Positions 53,080-61,952 of a stretch of DNA of 64,000 bases are shown in pieces. The translations under genes were made by a program, and so were the position numbers. Origin of the DNA: DTWD01 sp963662965 (GTDB taxonomy: Bacteria; Acidobacteriota; Vicinamibacteria; Vicinamibacterales; UBA8438); the NCBI GenBank assembly GCA_963662965.1, contig OY759970.1, positions 1,984,001 to 2,048,000 on the forward strand, read 5' to 3'. Numbering within the stretch: the stretch's first letter is position 1; every line of letters begins with the position of its first letter. Under the pieces are notes generated by a model, which ran no database searches, had not been told where the DNA came from, and saw nothing but the letters and a program-made list of their open reading frames with translations.

Positions 53080-54415
53080 ATGCTACGACGCTACCGCCTC
53101 GCGGCTCTTTTGCCGTCGCGCTGTGCCTGTTGAGCTCGTCACGAAGCAGCGCGCCGCAGACGTCGTCACCGTCACCGGCCGACCGTATGCTGACGCCGTC
53201 GGTCCCCGCCGTGACGTTTCGATGTGATGTCCCGCACGACCTCCGTCTGCTACGCACCGCCGAGGCGATCACTGAAGGCTATCCCCTCAGGATCACCCAG
53301 GATCCGCCGGTCCTCATGCCGAACCAGCCGGGAGCCCTCACGCTCGAAATCGTGATGGCGGGTGACGTCGAGACCGTAAAGTTCGAGTGTGCCGACGAAA
53401 CCGTGGCCGGCGAGATCACGGTGGAGACCCAGCCGCGTACCGGCTCCGGGTCGGAGAACGGTCGCGTGCTGAGCTTCTTTAGTCAGTCGTGGCCGCACAC
53501 GGTCCTCGAGGACTACTACTCGCGGAACAGCGTCTTCGATGCCGAGCCGAGCATCTTCTGGGGCGACAACGTGATCGAGCCCGGCGGCAGCCTCCCGACC
53601 TCCAACCACGAGACGCTGTACTTCAGCGTTTACCTCAACGCGTCGACGACAGAGATCTCGTCGACCCTACGGCAGCAACGGGCGGCTTCGGGGCGCGGAG
53701 GTCTTTCGGAACTCACAGTTCGGTTCAAACATCCTGTCGAACCACGAGCTGGCGCACACCTGGGGTGACTACTGGGACTGGGACGCGCTGACCGGGTACG
53801 TGATGGGCGGCTGGGTGCCTGGCTCCCACTCGCCGCTCTTCTACCCGGGCGCGAGCATGGTCAATTCCGTCCTGCACCCGAGGCGCCAGGTCGGCGAGCA
53901 GGCCGCCGTCGCGGCCACTGCCCACGGTCCGGCGTTCGAGGTCCAGCGGAGCCCGGTGCCGCAAACCTTTCACCCGACGTTGCTCCAACGGATGGGACTC
54001 ATCTCAAAGAACGACGTCCCACCGATGCTGGTGTTCGAGAACCAGTCGCAGTTCAGCGAGAACTTCACGGAGGCGCCCGACACCGGTACAGCGATCCAGG
54101 GCGGGCACATGGAGATACACCTCAACGACATCGAGGGCCGGCACGGTGTCGTCAGCGGGCCCCCGCTCGAAGAGTTCCGGCGGGCTACCGTGGTCGTCTC
54201 GCGCGACGGGCTGCTCTCCCCGGAGTTGATGAACTACTGGAACCACTATGCGGCTCGCCACGGGGCGGCCGAGGGGACGCGGAACTGGAGCGGGACTCCA
54301 GGGTTTTCCGAGGCGACCGGCAACCGACTGCGGCTCCAGACCGACATCGATCGCCGACCAGTGCGCACGACCCGGCATCGGGCTCACCGAGACACGTCCA
54401 GCTATCATCAGGTGA
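53080..54415 (+). pseudogene. Secreted metalloprotease-like protein, broken by frameshifts
   Basis: ATG 53080 begins LRRYRLAALF; a one-base shift at a TTTT run (53108-53111) continues as VALCLLSSSRSSAPQ, a good signal peptide. The next frame gives VTFRCDVPHDLRLLRTAEAI to YFSVYLNASTTEISS. Around 53665 a second shift is needed to reach YGSNGRLRGAEVFRN, then NHELAHTWGDYWDWD, where HELAH (53743-53757) is a zinc HExxH motif. A third shift near 54345 would give the stop at 54413-54415; otherwise the frame runs to 54495 inside the next gene. I do not know the family. Confidence 0.65.
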
Positions 54416-54424
54416 GCGGACGTC

Positions 54425-56890
54425 ATGACTGTCGACACACGCGATCCGGTCTGCGGCATGCAGGTGAATCCGGACAAGGCGCGGTACACCCATGAGCACG
54501 ACGGGACGACCTATCTGTTTTGCTGCGGCGGGTGCCAGGCCGCGTTTCGCCACGATCCGGCTGCGTTCCTGAACGCGGCTGACGAAGGAGCGGCCGAGGC
54601 GCCCGTCGTCGCCACCGCCCCGAGCCCTGCGTCTGCACGTGCGGGTGCCTACGTCTGCCCCATGTGTCCAGACGTGCGAGAGACGCAGCCGGTGCCGTGC
54701 CCCAGCTGCGGGATGGCGCTCGAGCCCGAGGTCACCGCGGATTCGCTCGCCCGCGTCGAGTACACCTGTCCGATGCATCCCGAGGTCGTCCGAGCCGAGC
54801 CCGGGGGGTGTCCCGAGTGCGGGATGGCGCTCGAGCCGCGAACAGTAACGATCGACGACGCACCGAATCCAGAGCTGGTCGACATGACGCGACGGTTCTG
54901 GATCGCGGCGGCGCTCAGTCTACCGGTCTTCGCGCTCGCGATGGGAGAGATGATCGTCGGTGCGGCGGCGCTGCCTTTGGGCCGTGCCGCGTCCAACTGG
55001 CTGCAGCTCATATGTGCCGTACCGGTCGTGCTATGGGCCGGAAGCCCGTTCTTCGAACGCGGATGGGCCTCGATCGTCAATCGCAGTCCCAACATGTTCA
55101 CGCTCATCGCGCTCGGCGTCGGTGCGGCATTTCTCTACAGTGCCGCGGCCACGATTGCGCCCGCGTCGTTCCCGGAAGGCTTCCGGATGGACGGCGGAGT
55201 CGAGCCCTACTTCGATACCGCCGCCGTGATCATCGTGTTGGTGCTCCTCGGGCAGGTGCTCGAGCTGCGCGCCCGTCACCGGACCGGCGCCGCACTCCGC
55301 TCGCTCCTCGGCCTGGCCCCGAGCGTCGCCCACCGTATCGACGCAGACGACGACTCGCTGGTCGAGACGACACCGGACGTCGAGGTGCCGCTCTCCGAGG
55401 TTCAGGTCGGCGATCGGCTGCGCATACGACCGGGAGAGCGCGTGCCGGTCGACGGGGTTGTCCTCGGCGGCGGCAGCTCGGTCGACGAGTCGATGGTGAG
55501 CGGCGAGTCGATCCCGGTCGAGAAGGGACCAGGGGATTCGGTGATCGGAGCGACAGTGAATGGTACGGGCAGCCTGACGATGCGGGCCGAGCGCGTCGGC
55601 GGGGAGACGATGCTCTCGCAGATCCTGCGCATGGTGAGCGAGGCGCAGCGGAGCCGCGCGCCGATTCAACGGCTGGCCGACAAGGTGGCCGGATACTTCG
55701 TGCCGGCGGTCGCGGTGGTGGCGGTGGCGTCGTTTCTGGGCTGGGCACTCTGGGGACCGGAGCCGCGGCTGGCGCTCGCCCTCGTCAGTGCGGTGGCGGT
55801 GGTCATCATCGCCTGTCCCTGCGCGCTCGGTCTGGCGACGCCGATGGCGATCATGGTCGGGACGGGGCGCGGCGCGACCACCGGCGTGCTGATTCGGGAC
55901 GCCGAGGCGCTCGAAACGCTCGAGCGCGTCGATACGCTCATCGTCGACAAGACCGGGACGTTGACCGAGGGAAAGCCGCGCGTGCGCACCGTGGCGACGG
56001 TCTCTGGGATGGACGTCGACCAGCTCCTGCGTCTGGCGGCCGGGCTCGAACGGGCCAGTGAGCACCCGCTTGCCGCGGCGATCGTTGTCGAGGCGGACGA
56101 GCGCGGGTTGGCGGCGGTCGTCGCCAGCGCGTTCGAGTCGCACACCGGACTCGGCGTCGCCGGTTCGGTCGATGGCCACCAGGTCGCGGTCGGCACCGCT
56201 CGGCTGCTTCAGGCGCAGGAGGTCGACACGGCGGGGCTGGCGGCCGAGGCCGAACGGGCTCGGGGCCTGGGGGAAACGGTTGTCTTCGTCGCGATCGACG
56301 GTGTGCTGGCCGGTGTCATCGGCGTCGTCGATCCGATCAAGACCTCCACCGCCGATGCGATCCGCTCGCTACGGGAGGATGGGCTGCGGGTGATGATGGC
56401 GACCGGAGACAACGCCTCGACCGCGCAGGCCGTCGCGGCCGAGCTCGGTTTCGAGCCGGCTGATGTGCTGGCCGAGGTGCAGCCCGCCGACAAGCAGCGA
56501 ATCGTCGCCGACGAACAGGCGCGCGGCCGCGTCGTCGCAATGGCCGGCGACGGAATTAACGACGCACCGGCGCTCGCCGAAGCCGCCGTCGGGATCGCGA
56601 TGGGAACGGGCACCGATGTCGCGATCGAGAGCGCCGGGGTCACCTTGTTGCGCGGCGACCTCCGCGCCATTGTCCGTGCCCGGCGGTTGAGTCGCGCCAC
56701 GATGCGCAACATTCGGCAGAATCTATTTCTCGCTTTTGTTTACAACTCGGTCGGCATCCCAGTGGCCGCCGGGGTGCTGTATCCGTTCCTAGGGGTGATG
56801 GTCAGCCCGATCTGGGCCAGTGCCGCGATGACGCTGAGCTCACTCTCAGTGATCGGCAACGCGCTCCGCCTGCGCCGCGTAGAGCTCTAG
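54425..56890 (+). CDS. Heavy-metal P1B-type ATPase (copper-type) with YHS and two CPMHP-type domains
   Basis: An 821-residue P-type ATPase. N-terminal metal sites are a YHS domain (residues 7-50, DPVCGMQVNPDKARY, FCCGGC), then two short heavy-metal-binding domains: YVCPMCPDVRETQPV (77-101, CPMCPDV instead of CPMHPDV) and YTCPMHPEVVRAEPG (113-138). The core has the membrane motif ACPCALGLATP (C464-P-C466), DKTGT with D508, and GDGINDAP. CPC is typical of Cu+ exporters. No HMA domain is present. AGGTGAG lies 8 nt before the ATG. Confidence 0.93.
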   Translation: MTVDTRDPVCGMQVNPDKARYTHEHDGTTYLFCCGGCQAAFRHDPAAFLNAADEGAAEAPVVATAPSPASARAGAYVCPMCPDVRETQPVPCPSCGMALEPEVTADSLARVEYTCPMHPEVVRAEPGGCPECGMALEPRTVTIDDAPNPELVDMTRRFWIAAALSLPVFALAMGEMIVGAAALPLGRAASNWLQLICAVPVVLWAGSPFFERGWASIVNRSPNMFTLIALGVGAAFLYSAAATIAPASFPEGFRMDGGVEPYFDTAAVIIVLVLLGQVLELRARHRTGAALRSLLGLAPSVAHRIDADDDSLVETTPDVEVPLSEVQVGDRLRIRPGERVPVDGVVLGGGSSVDESMVSGESIPVEKGPGDSVIGATVNGTGSLTMRAERVGGETMLSQILRMVSEAQRSRAPIQRLADKVAGYFVPAVAVVAVASFLGWALWGPEPRLALALVSAVAVVIIACPCALGLATPMAIMVGTGRGATTGVLIRDAEALETLERVDTLIVDKTGTLTEGKPRVRTVATVSGMDVDQLLRLAAGLERASEHPLAAAIVVEADERGLAAVVASAFESHTGLGVAGSVDGHQVAVGTARLLQAQEVDTAGLAAEAERARGLGETVVFVAIDGVLAGVIGVVDPIKTSTADAIRSLREDGLRVMMATGDNASTAQAVAAELGFEPADVLAEVQPADKQRIVADEQARGRVVAMAGDGINDAPALAEAAVGIAMGTGTDVAIESAGVTLLRGDLRAIVRARRLSRATMRNIRQNLFLAFVYNSVGIPVAAGVLYPFLGVMVSPIWASAAMTLSSLSVIGNALRLRRVEL

Positions 56891-57140
56891 AACGCCTTCG
56901 GCAAGAGGTTCCAGGTTCGTGGAGGCCGGCGCTCTGACATCGGGACCATCGGTTGAGTCAGGGCGCGCATCCACGTCTGAGCTCTGACGCCGGTCGGGCA
57001 CGTCCCGGAAGAAACCGTCTGCCTTTGGCGAGACGAAGCACCCTAATCACTGGGAGCAGCCGGATGCTACTCGAGGCGAGTCGGTTTCTGTAGGGATGTG
57101 CCCGACCGGCGTCGCGAGTATCGTCGAGGCAGCGCGGCAC

Positions 57141-57165
57141 GAGGCTGCAGGCCCCGTCTGAATCA
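57141..57165. repeat. Tail fragment of the GC-rich repeat at the PF04020 gene stop
   Basis: GAGGCTGCAGGCCCCGTCTG followed by AATCA. The TCA (57163-57165) is the TGA stop of the following gene read on the minus strand, so the repeat tail again overlaps a stop codon. H2 and H3 are missing. Confidence 0.5.
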
Positions 57166-57549
57166 CGACGGTCGGACATCAATGACATCGACCTTGGCGT
57201 GCCCGCGGTGGGGTCGCCGGGAGCTGCCGACGAACATCGAAACGAGCCCGACGAGTCCGGCGCCCAGCATCGCCCACCAAAACGATGAGACGGCAAACCC
57301 TGGGACGATCCATGCCGCGAGCGAAAAGGCGATTCCGTTGACGACGAAGTAGAAGATGCCGAGCGTCACGAACGTGAGCGGCAGGGTCAGTATCACGAGC
57401 ACCGGCTTGACGACCGCGTTGACGAACCCGAGGACGATCGCGCCAACTGCCAACGCCGGCACCGACGTAATGGTTACGCCGGGCAGGATCCACGCAACGA
57501 CGCCGAGCGCCAGCCCCGTCGTCAACCACTGCGCCAGAAACGGTCTCAT
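57163..57549 (-). CDS. PF04020-family membrane protein (phage holin superfamily IV type)
   Basis: A 128-residue protein with four predicted membrane helices: LAQWLTTGLALGVVAWILPG, ALAVGAIVLGFVNAVVKPVL, LTLPLTFVTLGIFYFVVNGI and FWWAMLGAGLVGLVSMFVG. The NAVVKPVLVILTLPLTFVTL block is diagnostic for PF04020. The function is unknown and the holin label comes only from distant similarity. Its stop codon lies in a repeat tail and its start is 22 bp from a MITE-like element. Confidence 0.9.
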   Translation of the reverse strand: MRPFLAQWLTTGLALGVVAWILPGVTITSVPALAVGAIVLGFVNAVVKPVLVILTLPLTFVTLGIFYFVVNGIAFSLAAWIVPGFAVSSFWWAMLGAGLVGLVSMFVGSSRRPHRGHAKVDVIDVRPS

Positions 57550-57571
57550 CGTCTACCTCACACCACCTTAG

Positions 57572-57727
57572 GACCCGGGCGGGAATAAGTCTGCCACTTC
57601 TGGGCGTCGAGGCGCCTGCCCGGCAAGGCGCGAGGAGCGCGCATACCGGGAGTATGTCAGCGACGAGCAACGCAGGTGGGCGGGAGGCATCGGCGGCCAG
57701 AATAGCAGAGTTATTCCCGTCCGGGTC
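57572..57727. mobile_element. MITE-like element with 23-bp imperfect terminal inverted repeats
   Basis: The ends GACCCGGGCGGGAATAAGTCTGC (57572-57594) and 57705-57727 are inverted repeats with 21 of 23 matches. Inside lies a small hairpin CATAC-CGGGA-GTATG (57636-57652 area) and no coding frame. The 156-bp element fills the gap between two convergent-in-order minus-strand genes and abuts the stop of the GlcD-type gene. Confidence 0.65.
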
Positions 57728-57728
57728 A

Positions 57729-59369
57729 TTACCCCGCGGAGAGTGAGAAGACGACCCCCGGTGCGAGCTTTCCATCCGGATCGAGTGCCGCCTTGACGGC
57801 GCGCATCTCCGCGATACCCTCGCTGCCGTAGAGCTGTCGCAGCAGCTCCTGCTTGACCGGATTTCGCCCGACGCCGTGCTCGGCCAAGGGGCAGCCGCCG
57901 AGTCGGACGATCTCGCGCCCGCATTCCAAGATGGCTTCCTTCCCGTGTGTGACGTCATCGAGCGACCGCGGAATCACGTTCGGATGAACGTTGCCGTCGG
58001 AGATGTGTCCCCAAATCGCGTAGTCGAGTCGCCGCGCGTCGAAGGCGGACCGGAACATCGCCAGGCCGTCGGCGAGTCGGTCGAACGGAACGATCATGTC
58101 GGCCGCGGTTTTCTCAATTGCGCTGTCGCAGAGACGCTTCGCCTCACCGACGCGTCGGTTGACGCCTTCCGGCACCGCTTCGCGGAGCGCGATCAGCTGC
58201 GCTTGACGGCGCCCCTCGCTCGGCAGCGCGATCTCGGACGCCTCGAGCAGGCCCGGTGACATTGACGCGAGCAGGCGGCACAGACGGGTGAGTGGCGTGT
58301 CGGGAGCGTCAACCGTCAGCGCCGTGCCGATTTCGGCGTACGCGGCCTCCGGTGTCGTCGCCGCGTCCGCGGGAAGCTCGAGCTGCACCAGCATGGCGAC
58401 CCGGGCGGTGTCCGGCATTTTGACTTCGTGGCGCCGCGCCACGCCGTCCTCGCGGACAATGGCGAGGCTGCGAGCGTCCAAATACTCGATGGCCGCCACG
58501 TCGAGCGCGGAGGCCTCTGGGTCGCGCCAGGCGTTCTGGGCCGCCTGTCGGAGTATCCAGGTCAGGTCGAGCGCCGCCTGCTCGCTGCCGAGCGGGATCC
58601 AGACGAGCGCGACCTGCGGCGCCGGCGAGACCACCACGAAGGTGATTTCGGTAATCACCCCGAGCGTCCCTTCGGATCCGACGAAGAGGTCGACCAGATC
58701 CATCCCGGGCTCGGCAAAGTAGCCGGCGGAACACTTCTCGACGTCAGGCAGCGTATAGGTCGGAACCGGGACGCGGCGCGCGTCGCCCCGGGTAACGACC
58801 TCGAAGTACCCGTCGGGGTGGGCGATGGTCTCGCCGCGCGTGAGATCGAGAACTTCGCCGCTCGCGAGAACGACGGTGAGGCGCCGGACCCAGTCACGCG
58901 TGGTGCCGTACTTGAAAGTGGTCGCCCCGGCGGCATTCGTCGCGACGACTCCGCCGGCGAAGGCGCCGTCAAATGTCGGCACCGGTGGGTAGTACTTGCC
59001 CTCCCGCGCGAGCGCCGCCTGCAGCATGCCGATCGGCGCCCCGGGCTGTACGACTACCTGGTCGTCGCCGATCGCGACGATCCGGTCGAATCGCTGCATG
59101 TCGCAGACAACATCGCCCAGCGGTGTCGCGCCGCCGGTCAGCGACGACTGGGCGCCGATCGGGAGAAGTCGCGTGGCGCTTTGGACAAGCGCGGCAACGT
59201 CGCTTTCCGTCGCTGGTCGGGCGACGCCGGCCGCGTGACCTCCCGGATACCGCGCGGCGTCTTCCGCGACGGCGTCCAAGTCGTCGGGGTCGGTGTAGAT
59301 GTCGGTCTCCACCGCCTCAGCGGCTGGGGCGCGGGCGGTGATGCGATGCGAAGACACTGGGGCCCGCAT
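57729..59369 (-). CDS. FAD-linked oxidase, GlcD/D-lactate dehydrogenase type
   Basis: I choose ATG 59369 because a longer frame would run into the divergent neighbour; this gives 546 residues. The FAD-binding (PCMH) domain has PIGAQSSLTGGATPLGDVVC, FDGAFAGGVVATNAAGATTF and DLFVGSEGTLGVITEITFVV; the C-terminal domain has WGHISDGNVHPNVIPRSL and CPLAEHGVGRNPVKQELLRQ with the conserved histidines. It should oxidise a 2-hydroxy acid such as glycolate or D-lactate with a cytochrome or quinone acceptor; the substrate is not settled. Confidence 0.88.
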   Translation of the reverse strand: MRAPVSSHRITARAPAAEAVETDIYTDPDDLDAVAEDAARYPGGHAAGVARPATESDVAALVQSATRLLPIGAQSSLTGGATPLGDVVCDMQRFDRIVAIGDDQVVVQPGAPIGMLQAALAREGKYYPPVPTFDGAFAGGVVATNAAGATTFKYGTTRDWVRRLTVVLASGEVLDLTRGETIAHPDGYFEVVTRGDARRVPVPTYTLPDVEKCSAGYFAEPGMDLVDLFVGSEGTLGVITEITFVVVSPAPQVALVWIPLGSEQAALDLTWILRQAAQNAWRDPEASALDVAAIEYLDARSLAIVREDGVARRHEVKMPDTARVAMLVQLELPADAATTPEAAYAEIGTALTVDAPDTPLTRLCRLLASMSPGLLEASEIALPSEGRRQAQLIALREAVPEGVNRRVGEAKRLCDSAIEKTAADMIVPFDRLADGLAMFRSAFDARRLDYAIWGHISDGNVHPNVIPRSLDDVTHGKEAILECGREIVRLGGCPLAEHGVGRNPVKQELLRQLYGSEGIAEMRAVKAALDPDGKLAPGVVFSLSAG

Positions 59370-59380
59370 TATAGTTAGCC

Positions 59381-60433
59381 ATGCGCAATCACCATTTCTC
59401 TCCGCTGGCGTGCGCCCTCGCGGTCTGGGTAGGAGCCGTGTCGTCGGCCGGGGCACAGCAGCAAGACGACGACGTCGTCGCGCTGGTCGGCGGGGATCCG
59501 ATCACCTTTGCCGATGTCGAAGACGCCTGGCAGCGGAACGATGCCTCGTCTCGAGTCCGAATGTTGCAGGAACTGTACGAGACCCGGCGCCGGGCGCTCG
59601 ACATCATCGTCGGTGAGCGCCTCATCGAACAACAGGCCGAAACCCGCGGCGTGACGCGCGACGAGTTGGTGGAGGCGGAGCTCCCGAGCCGGACCCTTCC
59701 GGTCACGGATGAGGAGATTGCGCTCATCTACGAGCGGAACCAGGCACAGTTTGGCGACCGGACGCTCGAACAGATGACGCCCGAGATCCGTGCGTTCGTC
59801 GAGCGACAACGGCCGATGCAGGCGCTGCATGCGTACATGAACGATTTGCGCCGCGCGGCCGCCGACGACGTGACGGTGCTTCTCGAGCCGCCGCGACAGC
59901 GGATCGAGGTGTTGGAAGCAGATCCGGTGCGGGGTCCCTCCGATGCCCCAATCGAGATCGTCGAGTTCTCCGACTTCGACTGTCAGTACTGCAAACGTGC
60001 CACGGACACGATCGCGCGGCTCCTCGGCGAGTACGGCGAGCAGATTCGATTCGTCTACAAGGACTACCCCCTGCCGAGTCATCCCAACGCGTTCAAAGCG
60101 GCCGAGGCTGGCAACTGTGCGAACGATCAAGGCAAGTTCTGGGAGTTTCACGACAAGCTGTTCGCAAGCCAGGGTGCCCTCGACGTCGGGTCGCTGAAGG
60201 AGTACGCGGGCGAGCTTGGTCTCGATGCCGACACGTTTGCGGGCTGTCTCGACAGCGGACGGTACGCCTCCCAAGTCGAGCGTGACCTGGAGATCGGCGC
60301 TGGCTACGGCGTGTCGTCGACACCAACCCTCTTCGTGAACGGTCGTGCGGTTATCGGCGCGGCCCCGTACGAGAGCTTCGTCGAAATCATTCGTGAAGAG
60401 TTGGCGCGCGAGACGCGAGACGCTAGACGCTAG
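59381..60433 (+). CDS. DsbA-family thioredoxin protein with SurA-like N-terminus
   Basis: The 350-residue product has a signal peptide (LACALAVWVGAVSSAGAQ). Residues 30-165 are helical and resemble the SurA/PpiC N-terminal chaperone part (VVALVGGDPITFADVEDAW; LDIIVGERLIEQQAETRGVT). The C-terminal domain is DsbA-like (thioredoxin_4) with the redox pair C201-QY-C204 in VEFSDFDCQYCKRATDTIAR and the cis-Pro loop GVSSTPTLFVNG. It probably handles disulfides of exported proteins. Starts 11 bp from the divergent GlcD-type gene. Confidence 0.9.
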   Translation: MRNHHFSPLACALAVWVGAVSSAGAQQQDDDVVALVGGDPITFADVEDAWQRNDASSRVRMLQELYETRRRALDIIVGERLIEQQAETRGVTRDELVEAELPSRTLPVTDEEIALIYERNQAQFGDRTLEQMTPEIRAFVERQRPMQALHAYMNDLRRAAADDVTVLLEPPRQRIEVLEADPVRGPSDAPIEIVEFSDFDCQYCKRATDTIARLLGEYGEQIRFVYKDYPLPSHPNAFKAAEAGNCANDQGKFWEFHDKLFASQGALDVGSLKEYAGELGLDADTFAGCLDSGRYASQVERDLEIGAGYGVSSTPTLFVNGRAVIGAAPYESFVEIIREELARETRDARR

Positions 60434-60467
60434 ACGATGACGGGTGGAAACCGGGACCTGCGCGTCC

Positions 60468-60488
60468 GGCTCACGGCTCATGGCTCAC
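60468..60488. repeat. Period-7 repeat (GGCTCAC x3)
   Basis: GGCTCAC (60468-60474), GGCTCAT (60475-60481) and GGCTCAC (60482-60488), followed by AGGTCGT, in the spacer after the DsbA-like gene. Confidence 0.7.
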
Positions 60489-60528
60489 AGGTCGTGGCGC
60501 CTACCGTTGGCTGGCGGCGCTGCTGCTC

Positions 60529-60837
60529 GTGAGTCTGGCCGCCGCGTCCTGCGGCGGGAGCGGAGATGCGGCGGGTGAGCCCGCGGCACCGGATGCCCCG
60601 GCCATGCGCGAAGGGGCGCCAAGCGAGCCCGCCTCGGCCGACGATCACGCGCGCTTTCAGCGGCTCAACGCCGAAACGCTGCAACTGATGATCGAGGCGG
60701 CGCAGAAGGAGATGGAGATCGGCCCGTTTCAGACGCGCATCAGCGCCGCCACCATGCAGTCGATGAGCAGCATGAAGGACGCAACCGACGAGATGGAACA
60801 AGTGGTTGCAGATCTCAAGGACGCGCTTGGAAAGTAA
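60529..60837 (+). CDS. Small predicted lipoprotein, start uncertain
   Basis: From GTG 60529 the frame gives 102 residues, MSLAAASCGGSGDAAGEPAA onward, ending in a helical part (LQLMIEAAQKEMEIGPFQTR; MSSMKDATDEMEQVVADLKD). The Cys followed by GG looks like a lipoprotein cysteine, and the frame upstream reads YRWLAALLLV, an ideal signal sequence, but no ATG, GTG or TTG lies in frame before it. An ATG at 60480 would supply MAHRSWR if one base were removed, so a frameshift or a non-standard start is possible. Function unknown. Confidence 0.55.
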   Translation: MSLAAASCGGSGDAAGEPAAPDAPAMREGAPSEPASADDHARFQRLNAETLQLMIEAAQKEMEIGPFQTRISAATMQSMSSMKDATDEMEQVVADLKDALGK

Positions 60838-60849
60838 CGGACCACTAGC

Positions 60850-61403
60850 CTAGTACTACTTTGTTAGATTCGCAGTCGACCGATTTTCAACGCCTCGATG
60901 CGCTTCAGATAGTGCGGACGTTGCGCGAAGAGGTAGGCCGTGAAGATCTCCTGCACGATTGCGCGGGCCGCCGGGAAGGTAAGCTCGGCGAGCCGCCGCC
61001 GCCGCTCGGCCTGCAAGAAGTTGTAGGTGATGGCGGTGAGGACGACGTGATGGTGCCAGCCGGGGAACGTGCGGCCTTCGAAATGATCCAGCCCGAGGTC
61101 GGTCTTCAGCTCCCGATACTGTTGCTCGATCGCTCACACGCGCGAGCATCGCTTCCATCGACTTGCGCGCGCTGTCGCTGAGCAACCCTTGGACGTACCG
61201 ACGCAACGCCAGCTCTTGTGCACGATGCCCGAGTACTCCTTGAAAGCGTCGAGCCACCGCATCAGGCGGTGTAACTGGCGAACGGCACGGCGGTCGTCCA
61301 CTGCGCCGCACCGTACCAAAAACTCCCAAAAAGTACAATGTCCTCAAATCAGATCCCTCGTGCGATGCCGCCCAAATCGTGCGATCTAACAAAGTAGTAC
61401 TAG
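60850..61403. mobile_element. Defective IS701-family element with CTAG target duplication
   Basis: The perfect inverted repeats CTAGTACTACTTTGTTAGAT (60850-60869) and its complement (61384-61403) bound this stretch. The outermost CTAG on each side (60850-60853, 61400-61403) fits the 4-bp CTAG target duplication typical of IS701, leaving 16-bp inverted repeats and a 546-bp element. It carries only remnants of the transposase, with the catalytic core missing. Confidence 0.75.
60864..61319 (-). pseudogene. IS701-type transposase remnant (core deleted)
   Basis: The C-terminal part reads AIEQQYRELKTDLGLDHFEG, RTFPGWHHHVVLTAITYNFL and RIEALKIGRLRI, ending TAA at 60864-60866; this is the end of an IS701 DDE transposase. 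The N-terminal part MRWLDAFKEYSGIVHKSW and, one frame away, LRRYVQGLLSDSARKSMEAM lies at 61137-61260. The two join near 61130 after a large internal deletion that removed most of the catalytic domain, plus a frameshift. Confidence 0.75.
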
Positions 61404-61414
61404 TGGACCGGCCA

Positions 61415-61579
61415 CTAATCCCAGAACTCACTTGGGTTGGCGTCGTCTGGCGCCGGACTGGGCGGCGAGGGCCAGGCGCGACGAGGGAGTGTGGTGGGCC
61501 GGACGTAACTGAGGAGCAACGCCGCCCTCGTCGTTCAGAACAAGCCAGCGGCGTCAACGCAAGTGAGTTCTGGGATTAG
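61415..61579. mobile_element. 165-bp MITE-like element with about 30-bp inverted repeats
   Basis: The left end CTAATCCCAGAACTCACTTG (61415-61434) continues GGTTGGCGTCG; the right end (61549-61579) is its inverted copy with about three mismatches over 30 bp. No coding frame is supportable inside. It starts 11 bp after the IS701 derivative, so two non-autonomous elements are nested side by side. Confidence 0.65.
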
Positions 61580-61952
61580 CCTGCGCGCAAGACCGGCTGC
61601 GGCGCGACACTGCTGATTTCTGGCGCCGGTCCGGATGAACCAAGAGACGGAGTCCGAACCCCTCGGGCAACCTAGTCCTCCGGTTGGTTTCCCCGATGCG
61701 ATAGACGGCGGCCGGAACTCGCGGTTGTTTGAGTGGTCCGGGCGGTTGGTCGCGCAGTCGCGCGGCTTTGTCGAGCTTGAACTCGACCAAACAGAACAGT
61801 GGAATCGCCCCGCCGCCACGCACGCACTCGACGAAGACTCCCACCACGCTGACATCCCGCGTTCGGATGCGAGCGCTTCCCCCGGACCCCCTGGCTCCCT
61901 CGCTTGTGGGGCCCCGATGCCCCACGCCGCTCGGTCACCTCTATAAGGATCA
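61580..61952. other. Gene-poor stretch with diverged GC-rich repeat
   Basis: About 370 bp without a supportable gene. A 103-codon plus-strand frame from 61635 and an overlapping minus-strand frame exist, but neither shows a domain and both end in repeat sequence. At 61868-61945 lies a diverged, inverted relative of repeat R2b (CGCTTCCCCCGGACCCCC; TGTGGGGCCCCGATGCCCCACG). Confidence 0.5.

Noticed and set aside
61635..61946. 103-codon plus-strand frame
   Set aside because: It has no recognisable domain, and its second half is translated GC-rich repeat sequence.
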